Positions 26,655-35,520 of a stretch of 64,000 nucleotides of DNA are shown here, piece after piece. Source of the stretch: an uncultured Bacilli bacterium. Lineage in GTDB: Bacteria > Bacillota_I > Bacilli_A > RF39 > UBA660. The stretch is from NCBI GenBank assembly GCA_910587325.1, contig CAJUKB010000006.1, positions 9,314 through 73,313 of the forward strand, read 5' to 3'. A program made the translations under genes and the position numbers. Position 1 is the stretch's first letter. Every line of letters begins with the position of its first letter. The notes below the pieces were generated by a model. The model was not told the DNA's origin and did no database searches. It worked only from the letters and a program-made list of their open reading frames with translations.

Positions 26655-26933
26655 CTAGAACAAATCTATGATTAGATTGACTATTGAAATTGCAAGAATA
26701 ATACCAACAATACCAAACATAGTTTGAATTATTCTTTGTTTTACTCTAGGTTTTTGATCCACATCTACTACTGCATATAAAATAAAGCCAATAATTAATG
26801 ATACACCTGCTGCTGCAATTCCAATTCTTAAAGCCCATGTAGAAAATGTTTGTATAGCTTTGATAATTGAATCAACATTATATCCGCCACCTTCAAGATG
26901 TTCTATTTTTAATAAATTAACCAATTTATTCAT
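26655..26933 (-). CDS. VirB2/pilin-like conjugation protein (Mbov_0395-like)
   Basis: 92 residues with two membrane spans (LRIGIAAAGVSLIIGFILYAVV and IIQTMFGIVGIILAISIVNLII) separated by a short charged loop (DQKPRVKQR). That is the plan of VirB2-type pilins and of the Mbov_0395 family of ICE proteins. AGGAGG precedes the start. It is the first gene of the channel operon and follows the hairpin-rich region 26960-27041. Confidence 0.72.
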   Translation of the reverse strand: MNKLVNLLKIEHLEGGGYNVDSIIKAIQTFSTWALRIGIAAAGVSLIIGFILYAVVDVDQKPRVKQRIIQTMFGIVGIILAISIVNLIIDLF

Positions 26934-26959
26934 TCTATCTCCTCCTTAAAAAAATAAAT

Positions 26960-27041
26960 GAAAAAGAACAAAGAAGGTGTGTTAAAATAACTATATGAGT
27001 TATTTGCTGACAGGCATTAACTCTTTTTCTTTGCTCTTTTC
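26960..27041 (-). promoter_or_regulatory. Alternative hairpins between ssb and the transfer operon
   Basis: Outer arms (26960-26975 and 27027-27041) pair imperfectly over about 15 bp. Inside, AGTTA (26998-27002) can pair either with TAACT around 26987-26992 (AAATAACT/AGTTATTT) or with TAACTC (27018-27023). The two inner hairpins exclude each other, as in an attenuator. On the minus strand a tiny frame MPVSK lies in the loop. Confidence 0.4.
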
Positions 27042-27047
27042 TCATAA

Positions 27048-27416
27048 TTACATATCTAAATCATCATCTGATTTTTCATTATCAGAATCTTTTTCTTTAG
27101 CTGTTGATAAAAAAGTCACTTTTTCAGCTACAATTTGAGTTGATTTTTTCTTTTCACCATCAGCATTTTCATAAATATTAGTTTCAACTTTGCCTTTTAC
27201 TCCAACTAAATCACCTTTTTTACAGTATTCTGCTGTATTAGAAGCAACTCCACCCCAAAGGACACAATCAACAAAATCTGTTTCATATTCTCCTTCAGCA
27301 TTCTTGTAGCTTCTTGGAACTGCTAAAGTAACAAAAGCTCTTTCTTTACCTGATTCTGTTTTTTCAACAGTAGGTTCTTGAACTAATCTTCCGACAATAA
27401 CAACTTGATTCAACAT
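27048..27416 (-). CDS. ssb: Single-stranded DNA-binding protein
   Basis: 122 residues. OB-fold start MLNQVVIVGRLVQEPTVEKTESG with the usual FVTLAVPRSYKN and TDFVDCVLWG stretches, and an acidic C-terminal tail (SDNEKSDDDLDM) of the type that recruits partner proteins, although the last residues differ from the common DDIPF ending. It is carried by the ICE and would coat transferred single-stranded DNA. A good AGGAGG-type site lies upstream. Confidence 0.95.
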   Translation of the reverse strand: MLNQVVIVGRLVQEPTVEKTESGKERAFVTLAVPRSYKNAEGEYETDFVDCVLWGGVASNTAEYCKKGDLVGVKGKVETNIYENADGEKKKSTQIVAEKVTFLSTAKEKDSDNEKSDDDLDM

Positions 27417-27503
27417 TATTTCACCTCCTTGTCTTTTTGAATTTTAATATTTTATCTTTGTATACCTATAAAACCACCACCTTTCATGTGAAAAAAATAA
27501 GGC

Positions 27504-27725
27504 TCATTTGCCTCTTTCATCTGCATCACATAGTTGCACAATTGAATCCTCTATTTTTTCCCATAAAGTATCTAGATAGTCATAACACTTTTGAAAATTT
27601 TTAAATTCTTTAGAATCTAAATATTCCTTGAATGAATCCATATCAGATAAAACTAATCCAATATGTTCTTGAAATTCACTCATTGCCTCGACTTCTAACA
27701 TTTTTAATTCTTCAAGCTTCTTCAC
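27504..27725 (-). CDS. Hypothetical helical protein (73 aa)
   Basis: No family recognised. Two or three amphipathic helices (KKLEELKMLEVEAMSEF..., SFKEYLDSKEFKNF). It overlaps the end of the replication-initiator-like gene by 4 bases, so it is translated from the same message. Possibly an accessory of ICE replication or copy control. Confidence 0.5.
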   Translation of the reverse strand: MKKLEELKMLEVEAMSEFQEHIGLVLSDMDSFKEYLDSKEFKNFQKCYDYLDTLWEKIEDSIVQLCDADERGK

Positions 27726-28483
27726 AAATCAATCTCCTCCATTTCATAATCATCTAACCAATCAAATTTATCATCAGAGTAAAGATCTTCTGAATAATTT
27801 TTAAATTTATTAATATTAGAAATAATTGAACTTTTAAAATAACCATATTTATTTTTAATTTCATTATCATTCTCATCAATAAAATTTCTTTCCTTTACTC
27901 TTTTGATAATATAATGTGTTATAGTTAATAAATCTTTATAAGTATTACCTTCATCAATAAGTTTTTCAAACAAATCATCAAATAAAAAAGAACTAGAATC
28001 ATCTTCATTAATATAATTAAGATTTATTAGCTCTTTAGTTAAAATATTGTGTTCAATTTTTGTTTTATCTATTTTATCTTTTTTATTATTGATATTTATT
28101 TGTGTGCAGTTATCGGTGTTCCGATCATCGGTATGCCAATTATTGATATCTGGATAATTTCTTGTTTTTAGCCATTCTGAATAAGGTAAATAATAAACCA
28201 TATATTTATATTTAAAATATCCTTTTTCATCTCTATACTGCTTTATTTGAACATATTCTGCCTTTTTTAATTCATTTAAAGTTGTCCTAATAGCATATTT
28301 ACCTTCTTGTGATATTTTTTCAAGTCCACTTATAGAGTAATCCCAATCTTTAGACATAGATAACATCATAGAAAGCAAACCTTTAGCTTTAAATGATAAA
28401 TTAGAATCCCTTAAATGATAGTTTGACATAACAGTATATCCAGTAATACCAAAAACCTCAAAATCTCTTGTACTATCATTCAT
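27722..28483 (-). CDS. Replication-initiator-like protein with N-terminal winged helix
   Basis: 253 residues. The start (FEVFGITGYTVMSNYHLRDSNLSFKAKGLLSMMLSMSKDWDYS) is the winged-helix region found in RepA_N-like and DnaD-related proteins of Firmicutes plasmids and ICEs. After a low-complexity linker the C-terminus has an acidic helical part. It may start rolling-circle or theta replication of the excised element. AAGGAGG-type site upstream; ssb lies downstream, which fits a replication role. Confidence 0.65.
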   Translation of the reverse strand: MNDSTRDFEVFGITGYTVMSNYHLRDSNLSFKAKGLLSMMLSMSKDWDYSISGLEKISQEGKYAIRTTLNELKKAEYVQIKQYRDEKGYFKYKYMVYYLPYSEWLKTRNYPDINNWHTDDRNTDNCTQININNKKDKIDKTKIEHNILTKELINLNYINEDDSSSFLFDDLFEKLIDEGNTYKDLLTITHYIIKRVKERNFIDENDNEIKNKYGYFKSSIISNINKFKNYSEDLYSDDKFDWLDDYEMEEIDL

Positions 28484-28501
28484 ATTTCATTCCTCCAAAA
28501 T

Positions 28502-28520
28502 AAAAAGAGCTATTGCTCTT
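28502..28520 (-). terminator. Terminator overlapping the stop of the 152-residue gene
   Basis: Minus strand AAGAGC-AATA-GCTCTT followed by Ts; the stem includes the last codons of the gene ending at 28510. Confidence 0.7.
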
Positions 28521-28968
28521 CATCTTCATAATCAACTTCTACATAATACTTTATATCTTCATAATCACGATGGCTACCATCAGATGGATGGATTATTTCA
28601 TCTAATCTGAAATATATTTCCTTAATAATATCAGTAAGAACATCTTTATTAGACCAATAATTATACTCATGTAATAACATAGCATATGAATATAAATGCA
28701 TATCATTATTCCAAACTTGTTTAATTAGTCTATTCCGATCAATGTATTCTAATGGCTTTAAATTATAATCATTTTTAGATACATCTAAAGTAGACTCATG
28801 ATATGGTACTCCTTCTGAAAAACAAAATAACCAATCAATAAGTTCATTTACTTCTTTACTTGTACTATCAAATTCTTGCATAAGATAAGACATTCTATTA
28901 ATAAATATAATTCTTTTTTTATTTGTTTTATCTACTTTTCCTTTAGAATAATCAAAACACCTTTCCAT
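28510..28968 (-). CDS. Hypothetical protein (152 aa)
   Basis: Starts MERCFDYSKGKVDKTNKKRI; start at 28968 chosen because AGAGGTG stands 5 bases upstream. Helical in the middle (NELIDWLFCFSEGVPYHES), acidic at the end (YYVEVDYEDEEQ). No family recognised. It is closed by a hairpin terminator, so the replication genes downstream have separate control. Confidence 0.5.
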   Translation of the reverse strand: MERCFDYSKGKVDKTNKKRIIFINRMSYLMQEFDSTSKEVNELIDWLFCFSEGVPYHESTLDVSKNDYNLKPLEYIDRNRLIKQVWNNDMHLYSYAMLLHEYNYWSNKDVLTDIIKEIYFRLDEIIHPSDGSHRDYEDIKYYVEVDYEDEEQ

Positions 28969-29030
28969 AATCCACCTCTTACATTTAATTATATCAGTCA
29001 TATTGTATAAAGTTAACTTTGTGAAAAATA

Positions 29031-29351
29031 TTACTGTTTTATAATATCTTCAATTTTTAGTGGTGATTCACTCGTTATCTTTAACTCGTATGTTTCTTCT
29101 AATATCTTCTTTACTAATTCAAAATCACAGTCAGCATTTGTAAATTGTGATAAATCATCTATAGCTGTACTTACTTGATTAGAAAACGATTGTTGCCACA
29201 TTGCATTACCTCTAAAATATACTGCTATATGAAAAGCAATATATTGATTAAAAAAACTGTCTTTAACATAATTAGTTACCATTTCTTCACAAGGAGCAAC
29301 AACTCTGAAAAATTCCTCATCTGATACTTCATCCATATCCGTCCTAATCAT
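29031..29351 (-). CDS. Hypothetical protein (106 aa)
   Basis: Starts MIRTDMDEVSDEEFFRVVAP with GGAGGTGC in front. No family recognised. The ribosome site AGGTGC is complementary to the GCACCT motif just upstream at 29401-29408, so a hairpin could mask it. Cytosolic, mildly acidic. Confidence 0.5.
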   Translation of the reverse strand: MIRTDMDEVSDEEFFRVVAPCEEMVTNYVKDSFFNQYIAFHIAVYFRGNAMWQQSFSNQVSTAIDDLSQFTNADCDFELVKKILEETYELKITSESPLKIEDIIKQ

Positions 29352-29399
29352 ATTGCACCTCCATGATTTTAATTATAAAAAATATTATTTTAAAAGAAA

Positions 29400-29408
29400 A
29401 AGGTGCTA
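29400..29408 (-). repeat. TAGCACCTT element (one of five related sites)
   Basis: Minus strand TAGCACCTT follows the sortase gene. Related copies are at 32763-32771, 33463-33470, 34411-34419 and (TTGCACCTT) near 35460, each between genes of the right arm of the ICE. Two copies are halves of terminators; here and at 33463 the CACCT is complementary to the next gene's ribosome site. Confidence 0.4.
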
Positions 29409-29414
29409 CAAACT

Positions 29415-30035
29415 TTAAGACTCTAATTCACAAATTATTACTATTTGCTTTTTAGTATTATGTCTACAAGTAATTAATGTAAGTGTGCTTTTGTTTTTAT
29501 CTCTAATTATTTCTGCTTTACCAGTTTTCTCTATATCATAGATATCAGTTACTTTATATGAATATACTTTATTATTATAATTAATATAAACCATGTCTTC
29601 TAAAGTTAACTTATCTAGGTTTCTAAAATAAGATATTCTTGCACTACCAGAATGTCCAGCCAAAATGACATTTCCATTTTTTTGATCAGGCATCGAAGAT
29701 CCTTTTACGATTTCTACATTGTAATTAATATTGTTTAAATAACTATTTGGATTTACTAGACCTCTTTCTAAATTAATTTTAGGGATTTTAAGTACAGCAA
29801 TATATTCTATTTTTGTTTGCTCTTTCACTTCTTCTTTTTCTTGAGTATCTTCAGTAAAATTTTCAATATTGACCACTGTTTCATTTTTGTAAAAATCATT
29901 TAAAGCATTATCCTCTATATCTTTAATGTTTTTATTAGATAAGTAATCGTAACTAATTAAAGAGACTCCTATTAAAAATAGGAAAGAGCCGATTACTATA
30001 AACCAGCTCTTATTTTTTATTTTTCTTTTTACCAT
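29415..30035 (-). CDS. Sortase
   Basis: 206 residues. N-terminal membrane anchor (WFIVIGSFLFLIGVSLISY), then a sortase domain with catalytic H128 (LAGHSG) and C190 (TLITCRHN). The usual arginine before the last strand is not at its normal place; the aligned stretch reads KKQIVI, so Gln 197 or R191 would have to serve. Sortases attach LPxTG-type proteins to the cell wall; the natural substrate is the adhesin encoded upstream, whose gene overlaps this one by 26 bases. Confidence 0.88.
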   Translation of the reverse strand: MVKRKIKNKSWFIVIGSFLFLIGVSLISYDYLSNKNIKDIEDNALNDFYKNETVVNIENFTEDTQEKEEVKEQTKIEYIAVLKIPKINLERGLVNPNSYLNNINYNVEIVKGSSMPDQKNGNVILAGHSGSARISYFRNLDKLTLEDMVYINYNNKVYSYKVTDIYDIEKTGKAEIIRDKNKSTLTLITCRHNTKKQIVIICELES

Positions 30036-32724
30036 ATATAATAATACCTGTTCCTAAAGCAATCAAACCAATTCCACTAATTAAAAGTTCTTTATAATCA
30101 GATGCATCGGTATTTGGTACTTCTACAATTTGATGGTCTTTCATAACAGATTTAACTATTTCTCCATCTTCTTTAATTTCAAAATACATTTTTTCTGGAT
30201 TTATCTCATAGCCTTCTGGTGCTTCTTTTTCTAAAATATAATACTTACCATACTTTAATTCTTTAATAGTAATCTTTCCATTTTCATCAGTTCTTCCACT
30301 AAATACAAGTTCATCGTTTTCGTTATAGATTTCTATTAGTGTATTTGGTAATGGATTATCATTTGAAAAATCTAATTTTGAAAATTCTAATGTCCCAGTA
30401 ATGTCCTCATCTTTCATAGTTGATTTAACTATTTCTCCATTTTCTTTAATTTCAAAGTACATTTTTTCTTCATTAATTTTATAACCCTCTGGTGCTTCTT
30501 TTTCCAAAATATAGTATTTTCCTACAGGTAATTCATCAATAACTATTTTTCCTTCAATATCTGTTTTACCAGAGAATATTAGCTCATCAGTTTCAGTATA
30601 AATCTCAATTAAAGTGTTAGGTAATGCCTTTGATTCTGATAAATCAGTCTTAGTAAATTCTAATTTACCCTTCTTTAAATAATTAACTTTGCTTAATGTT
30701 TCATATACTATTGGAGTTTTATTATCTTTTTCAGTTAATTTAAACTCATGTCTAGTTATATCTAATACATAATTATCTTTAGTTTTCACTTCAATCATAT
30801 AGTAAGATCCTAAAGGTAATTTTTTACTTATAGCATAACCATCTTTATTTGTAGTAATAGTATCTACTAATTGATCTTTTTTATAATATAAAGTATTGCC
30901 ATCAGATGATAATATATCTTCTTTAGCATAGATATTAAATGTTACTTTATCTAAAGGAATAAATTCATATTCAATTGTATTATCTACAATAACTACCTTC
31001 TCACCTTTTTTATTAACTTCAATTTGTCCTTTTATTGGAGTATCTTTAAATGTTACCTCAACAATTGCTCCATAAGTAGTATAAGTATAATGAGTATCAT
31101 TGCCTAAAGTGAATTCTACTCCATCAGCATTTATTAGATATCCTTTTGGTGATGTAATTTCTACAATTTTATAATGTCCTGCTTCTAATTTTAAGAAAGT
31201 CATGGATTTACCTGTTTCATCAGTTACAAATTTATCATATACTTTTCCACCTACATATTGAGATACATATTGATTAGTATCTGTATTTAATATTCTAAAT
31301 GTGGTATTAGGTAATGCAATAGATTTACCTGTCTCAGAATCTACCTTTTTTATTTGAACATAAGCAGATAATTTATTATTAAGAATATTATAATAGTGTT
31401 CTTTTGGGCTATCGTAATTTACTGTTATATAGAAATCATGAATTTTTTCAAATCCAACAGTTGTATTTACTTGATGAAATTTCCAAGTACCATACGCTAA
31501 ATCAAAAGAAGCATAGCCACTTTTATCAGTAGTAACAGTTTTTAGTACTCTTCCATCTGGATAAGATATTTCAAATTTGATTCCCTGTTCAGCATTTAAG
31601 AAAGTAGTATTTCCATCTACATACTCATATTGTTTTAAGATGCTTATATGATTTTCAACTACATCTTCAGTAACATTCATTGAAACTTCTGCTCTACCTT
31701 TAATATCAAAATTATATTTAGTTGTATCTAAATAATAACCTTCTGATGGACTTATCTCTTGTAAGTAATAAGATCCATAACTCAATACATTGTTACTTTT
31801 AGCATAACCATTTTCATCAGTAGTAATTCTAGTTACTTCAGTACCATCAGTTCTATATACACCATATACAGCTCCCTTTAAAGTTGCTTGTCCTTGTGCT
31901 TTCTCAGTAATACTATCTGCTTTTACCATATCTACACTTCCTAAATAAGCCTTTACTTTAAAACTTGCTACAACTGGATCTACAGTACCTGGTACAATCA
32001 TATTTTGAATTTCATTTCCAGAATAAATTTTATATTCACTATCGTATGGCATTATTTTAGTAAGTCTAACATTTATATCACCATTTATTGTTGGAGTAAT
32101 ATTTAATTTATTACCTTCTACAGAATAATTTGCTCCTGTAACTGAAACATTATAATTACTTAATACATTATTTGTATCAGTAAGAGTAAATGTTTCTCCA
32201 ACTTGATATGTATAATTTCCACCATTAAATGATGGTTTAACATAATGATTAGCAATTAATCTTTCTATCTCTCTTTCTTCATTAGAAACATCAAATCTAG
32301 TTCCAGCTCCCCATCTTTCTGTAGAAAAATCTGTATGACCATTATGTCCTACAATCGTACTCCATAAAAGACCTTGTGTAGCTGCTCTATATTTTAATGT
32401 ATTATGTCCTGGATATGTATAACCATAATATGCTAGTAAAAGAACCCTTTCTTTAATATCATTTGGTAGTCCTGTGGCTTCATAACTTGTTTGAGGATAA
32501 GTTGTACCTTCAGGAACATTTGGTTCAATACAGTAAGCTATTTTCCCATCCATAGTATACAATTGCCAGTACCATGAAGAATTATTACCAACATCATTAA
32601 ATCTATTATAATAATATCCAGATTTTTCTTTTACTAAAGTTGCAGCATGTACATTAGTTGTAGTAAATCCACAAGCTAACAATAATGCTACAGCAAATAA
32701 AATTCTCTTAATGTTTTTTTGCAT
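30010..32724 (-). CDS. Thioester-domain surface adhesin with CnaB/SpaA repeats
   Basis: 904 residues. Signal peptide (LFAVALLLACGFTTTNVHA), an N-terminal thioester domain with C65 (AYCIEP) and Q117 (ATQGLLW), which can cross-link to host or neighbour surfaces, and then about six CnaB/SpaA-type beta domains (GKYYILEKEAPEGYKI and similar; two C-terminal ones are near-identical). The end has a sorting motif VPNTD, a membrane span and a KKKNKK tail. It overlaps the sortase gene. Such proteins in conjugative elements probably hold donor and recipient cells together. Confidence 0.9.
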   Translation of the reverse strand: MQKNIKRILFAVALLLACGFTTTNVHAATLVKEKSGYYYNRFNDVGNNSSWYWQLYTMDGKIAYCIEPNVPEGTTYPQTSYEATGLPNDIKERVLLLAYYGYTYPGHNTLKYRAATQGLLWSTIVGHNGHTDFSTERWGAGTRFDVSNEEREIERLIANHYVKPSFNGGNYTYQVGETFTLTDTNNVLSNYNVSVTGANYSVEGNKLNITPTINGDINVRLTKIMPYDSEYKIYSGNEIQNMIVPGTVDPVVASFKVKAYLGSVDMVKADSITEKAQGQATLKGAVYGVYRTDGTEVTRITTDENGYAKSNNVLSYGSYYLQEISPSEGYYLDTTKYNFDIKGRAEVSMNVTEDVVENHISILKQYEYVDGNTTFLNAEQGIKFEISYPDGRVLKTVTTDKSGYASFDLAYGTWKFHQVNTTVGFEKIHDFYITVNYDSPKEHYYNILNNKLSAYVQIKKVDSETGKSIALPNTTFRILNTDTNQYVSQYVGGKVYDKFVTDETGKSMTFLKLEAGHYKIVEITSPKGYLINADGVEFTLGNDTHYTYTTYGAIVEVTFKDTPIKGQIEVNKKGEKVVIVDNTIEYEFIPLDKVTFNIYAKEDILSSDGNTLYYKKDQLVDTITTNKDGYAISKKLPLGSYYMIEVKTKDNYVLDITRHEFKLTEKDNKTPIVYETLSKVNYLKKGKLEFTKTDLSESKALPNTLIEIYTETDELIFSGKTDIEGKIVIDELPVGKYYILEKEAPEGYKINEEKMYFEIKENGEIVKSTMKDEDITGTLEFSKLDFSNDNPLPNTLIEIYNENDELVFSGRTDENGKITIKELKYGKYYILEKEAPEGYEINPEKMYFEIKEDGEIVKSVMKDHQIVEVPNTDASDYKELLISGIGLIALGTGIIIYGKKKNKK

Positions 32725-32746
32725 TTTTTCCTCCTATATTAATTCA

Positions 32747-32771
32747 TAAAAAAACACCATTTAAGGTGCTA
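32747..32771 (-). terminator. Terminator with TAGCACC/GGTG stem
   Basis: Minus strand CACC-TTAAAT-GGTG followed by seven Ts, between the 210-residue gene and the adhesin gene. Confidence 0.65.
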
Positions 32772-32776
32772 AAAAA

Positions 32777-33409
32777 CTATTTGTATTTTTTAAAATCAAT
32801 TTGTGTTTTATATCTATTGCAATTATCTGAATTACAAAAAATATTTAAATAATACCCTAGGACCTTTCCAGTTGTTGAAGTTACTTCATAGCATCTATAG
32901 TAATTGATATCTACTGTATTTAAAAATGCTATTTCTTCTCCAGCTGATAAGCACTTATCTTGGGATGATGTATCTATATTCCCATTATGAATTGAATAAA
33001 AGAAACTATTAGTATCTACTATATCATCTCTTACTTCTTCAACCTTAATTTTAGGTTGTTCTGTTATTTTAATTTCCTGGTTACTTGTTTTCTTATCTTC
33101 AACTACTTTGGGAACTTCTATGACATTAGTGTTACTAACATTATCATTCTCCATATTGTTTTTATTAGGAACACTATCATTAGAATCATTATTCTGAATA
33201 ATGACATGATCTCCCTTAGTATCTTCAATAATATTTTCTTTATTAAGCTCACCTGATTCAACTTCTTTCTTTTCTTCTTTTTCTTTACCAACATCTACAA
33301 TCGCACTATTATCCTTTTCTAGTTCTATCGAACTTTTTTTATAATAATGTGTTGTAAAAAGAAAAGATATTGTAAAGAATATTACGAAAGTAAAAAACAG
33401 TTTTTTCAT
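32777..33409 (-). CDS. Exported or membrane-anchored protein, unknown (210 aa)
   Basis: Starts MKKLFFTFVIFFTISFLFTT, a signal anchor. A disordered, charged linker of about 100 residues follows, then a small domain with three or four cysteines (DKCLSAG, YRCYEV, FCNSDNCNRY) that may form disulphides outside the cell. Start 33409 chosen from GAGGTG 7 bases upstream. It lies before the adhesin and sortase and may help in cell-surface contact or mating-pair formation. No family recognised. Confidence 0.6.
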   Translation of the reverse strand: MKKLFFTFVIFFTISFLFTTHYYKKSSIELEKDNSAIVDVGKEKEEKKEVESGELNKENIIEDTKGDHVIIQNNDSNDSVPNKNNMENDNVSNTNVIEVPKVVEDKKTSNQEIKITEQPKIKVEEVRDDIVDTNSFFYSIHNGNIDTSSQDKCLSAGEEIAFLNTVDINYYRCYEVTSTTGKVLGYYLNIFCNSDNCNRYKTQIDFKKYK

Positions 33410-33462
33410 CCTTTTCACCTCATAAAACATTATATATTGAAGTTATAAGTAATTCTAAGGTG

Positions 33463-34368
33463 CTACATATCTAAATCATAGGCATCACCCCTTTCAAGTT
33501 TTTTATCTTTAGAATAATTAATTAAAGCATTTATAATGTACTGTTCTATATACCTTTTATCCTTTTTTAATAATTCAGAAGGGAGTACATCTTCTATTCT
33601 TTTCTTATTAAATGAAATTTGTTCTTTTTGATTTCCTTTTTCTTCACTTAATATTTCATCTAAAATTTCTTCATTTAATTTATTTTGTTCTTCTAACTTT
33701 CTAATTTCAATAGCTTGAGCATGAGAAGGAGTTGCTTGATTGTAATCAATGGCATCTGCTACTAACTGTTGATTAGCTGTTGATAAAAAAGATAATTCTA
33801 CAGCTGGTTTTATACCTATTGTTAATGGTTCATTTCTATTAAGAACAGTTTTATCTACATACTCTAATAACTCTGGAATCAAATAAGTAAGTCTAATATA
33901 TCTTTTTATATTCGTAGCACTTTCTCCAAATTCTAAGCCTATTTTTTCTACAGAATTTAACTTTAGTTCCTGAGGGTCCAAAGTATCAATTTTTTTGCCT
34001 TGATGTTTCATTGCCTCTAATTTCATCTTGTAAGCAAATGCTTTTTCACTTGGTAAAACTAATTCTCTTTGCAAATTAGAATCTACCATTTCAATAATAG
34101 CTTGATCATTAGTTAATTCCTTTACTACAGCAGGTATTGTTTTTTCATTATTTTGTTTCATAGCTAACAATCGTCTATGCCCAGAAATCATTTCATATCT
34201 ACCATCTTCTTTTTTTCTTAAAACTACTGGATTTAATAATCCATTATTTTTAATACTTTGCCTTAATTCAAAAAAACTTAAATCCTCATTTACTTTAAAT
34301 GGATGATTTTTAAAACTGTCTATTAAAGATATATCTATATCTTTTATTTGATTTTGACCCTTTGCCAT
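33463..34368 (-). CDS. ParB/Spo0J-like partition protein of the ICE
   Basis: 301 residues. ParB/Srx domain with SGHRRLLAMKQ (the GHRR/GERR CTP-binding motif), then a helix-turn-helix region, and a longer helical C-terminus. No ParA is next to it. Start at 34368 set by GGAGG upstream. In ICEs these proteins may stabilise the excised form or regulate transcription. The origin-proximal ParB at 41969 is a different, much longer protein. Confidence 0.85.
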   Translation of the reverse strand: MAKGQNQIKDIDISLIDSFKNHPFKVNEDLSFFELRQSIKNNGLLNPVVLRKKEDGRYEMISGHRRLLAMKQNNEKTIPAVVKELTNDQAIIEMVDSNLQRELVLPSEKAFAYKMKLEAMKHQGKKIDTLDPQELKLNSVEKIGLEFGESATNIKRYIRLTYLIPELLEYVDKTVLNRNEPLTIGIKPAVELSFLSTANQQLVADAIDYNQATPSHAQAIEIRKLEEQNKLNEEILDEILSEEKGNQKEQISFNKKRIEDVLPSELLKKDKRYIEQYIINALINYSKDKKLERGDAYDLDM

Positions 34369-34395
34369 AAGTTCCTCCTTCCTATTTTTGTCCAC

Positions 34396-34419
34396 AAAAA
34401 AACACCAATTAAGGTGCTA
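34396..34419 (-). terminator. Terminator with TAGCACC/GGTG stem
   Basis: Minus strand CACC-TTAATT-GGTG then a T run, after the 183-residue gene; nearly the same as the one at 32747. Confidence 0.65.
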
Positions 34420-34426
34420 ACATTTT

Positions 34427-34978
34427 TTATTTTGTTTCAATTTGTCTTTTTATAGCATTATATCTATTGTGCCACCATGTTGCATTATCATTTGCCTCAT
34501 CTATTTCTGCTTGTAAATTTAAAATATAATCTAAAAATTCATAGCATTCACTATGCTCTAAATAAAAATCACAATCTTCCTTAACACTTCTTTTTAATTC
34601 TTCTAAAATCTCTAATTGCCTCTTTGCATATAAGTCAATTTCATCAATATCAGATTCTGTTGTTCTTTCATTCTCATATAATTCATAATAATTAAATTTA
34701 CATTTTTTCCAAATATCTTCGATTTCATATTCTATTTCATCTAAATCCATACATTCTATTGCATATATTTTAGTTTTAACCCAAAATTTATCTTTTTGTG
34801 TTACTAAAATAAATTCATAATTATAACTATCATTTAGTTCATATTCATATACATCAATATAATATTTGACTCCTTTATTATCTTTGATTTTCTTTTGAAA
34901 AAATCTATTTGCATATTGTTCTGTTTTTGGAACATCTGATTCCTTATATCCTGCATTTATCAATACTTTATCTGTCAT
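34427..34978 (-). CDS. Hypothetical acidic protein (183 aa)
   Basis: Starts MTDKVLINAGYKESDVPKTE; GGAGG-type site before 34978. Beta-rich first half (KYYIDVYEYEL..YEFILVTQKDKFWVK), helical acidic second half (DEIDLYAKRQLEILEELKR). No family recognised, though similar small proteins are common in Firmicutes mobile elements. The start lies within the tail end of the zinc-ribbon gene upstream only if the longer form is used; with 34978 the genes are 13 bases apart. Confidence 0.55.
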   Translation of the reverse strand: MTDKVLINAGYKESDVPKTEQYANRFFQKKIKDNKGVKYYIDVYEYELNDSYNYEFILVTQKDKFWVKTKIYAIECMDLDEIEYEIEDIWKKCKFNYYELYENERTTESDIDEIDLYAKRQLEILEELKRSVKEDCDFYLEHSECYEFLDYILNLQAEIDEANDNATWWHNRYNAIKRQIETK

Positions 34979-34991
34979 AAATATCTTCCTC

Positions 34992-35411
34992 CTATTTATT
35001 GTTTTTATAAACAATGTCTGAAAATTCAAAAATTCTTTTGCAACTATGACAAGCTATTGCAGTTATATCACATCCAATTATTGATTCTCCATCTCCTTTT
35101 ATTAGAGATATACTAAGTGACTTACAAATTGGACATTTTATACTATTTTGAGATAGCACCTCACTTTGCTTTAAATTACTTTTTATGATCTCAAAGTCTT
35201 CCATTGTAATTTTGGCTAATTTTCTTATATAAGATAATTCAATATAATCATTAGGATTTCCAATTCTTTTCATATATTCAGTTCCACCATCTACAGCTAC
35301 CGATTTACAACTACAATATTTTAAATCATTAACATCAGTGGATTCTATAATATCCTCACATTTTTTACATTTAATTTTATTATGTTTAATTTTAAATACT
35401 ATTTCCTGCAT
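34992..35411 (-). CDS. Zinc-ribbon protein, unknown (139 aa)
   Basis: Two cysteine clusters: CKKCEDII...YCSC in the N-terminal half and CPICKS...ACHSCKR in the C-terminal half, consistent with two zinc sites. The N-terminal half has DGGTEYMKRIGNPNDYIEL, seen in short proteins of unknown function (DUF7695-like). It is the first gene at the right end of the ICE; a TATAAT lies about 20 bases upstream of its GGAG site. Possibly a regulator. Confidence 0.6.
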   Translation of the reverse strand: MQEIVFKIKHNKIKCKKCEDIIESTDVNDLKYCSCKSVAVDGGTEYMKRIGNPNDYIELSYIRKLAKITMEDFEIIKSNLKQSEVLSQNSIKCPICKSLSISLIKGDGESIIGCDITAIACHSCKRIFEFSDIVYKNNK

Positions 35412-35520
35412 AATTTCTCTCCATACATTGCATTATACATAATTTATAAATTACTTAAAAAGGTGCAAAATAAAAACTAGCTACATTAAATATAACTAGC
35501 ATATCCTAATATTGGTCAAA

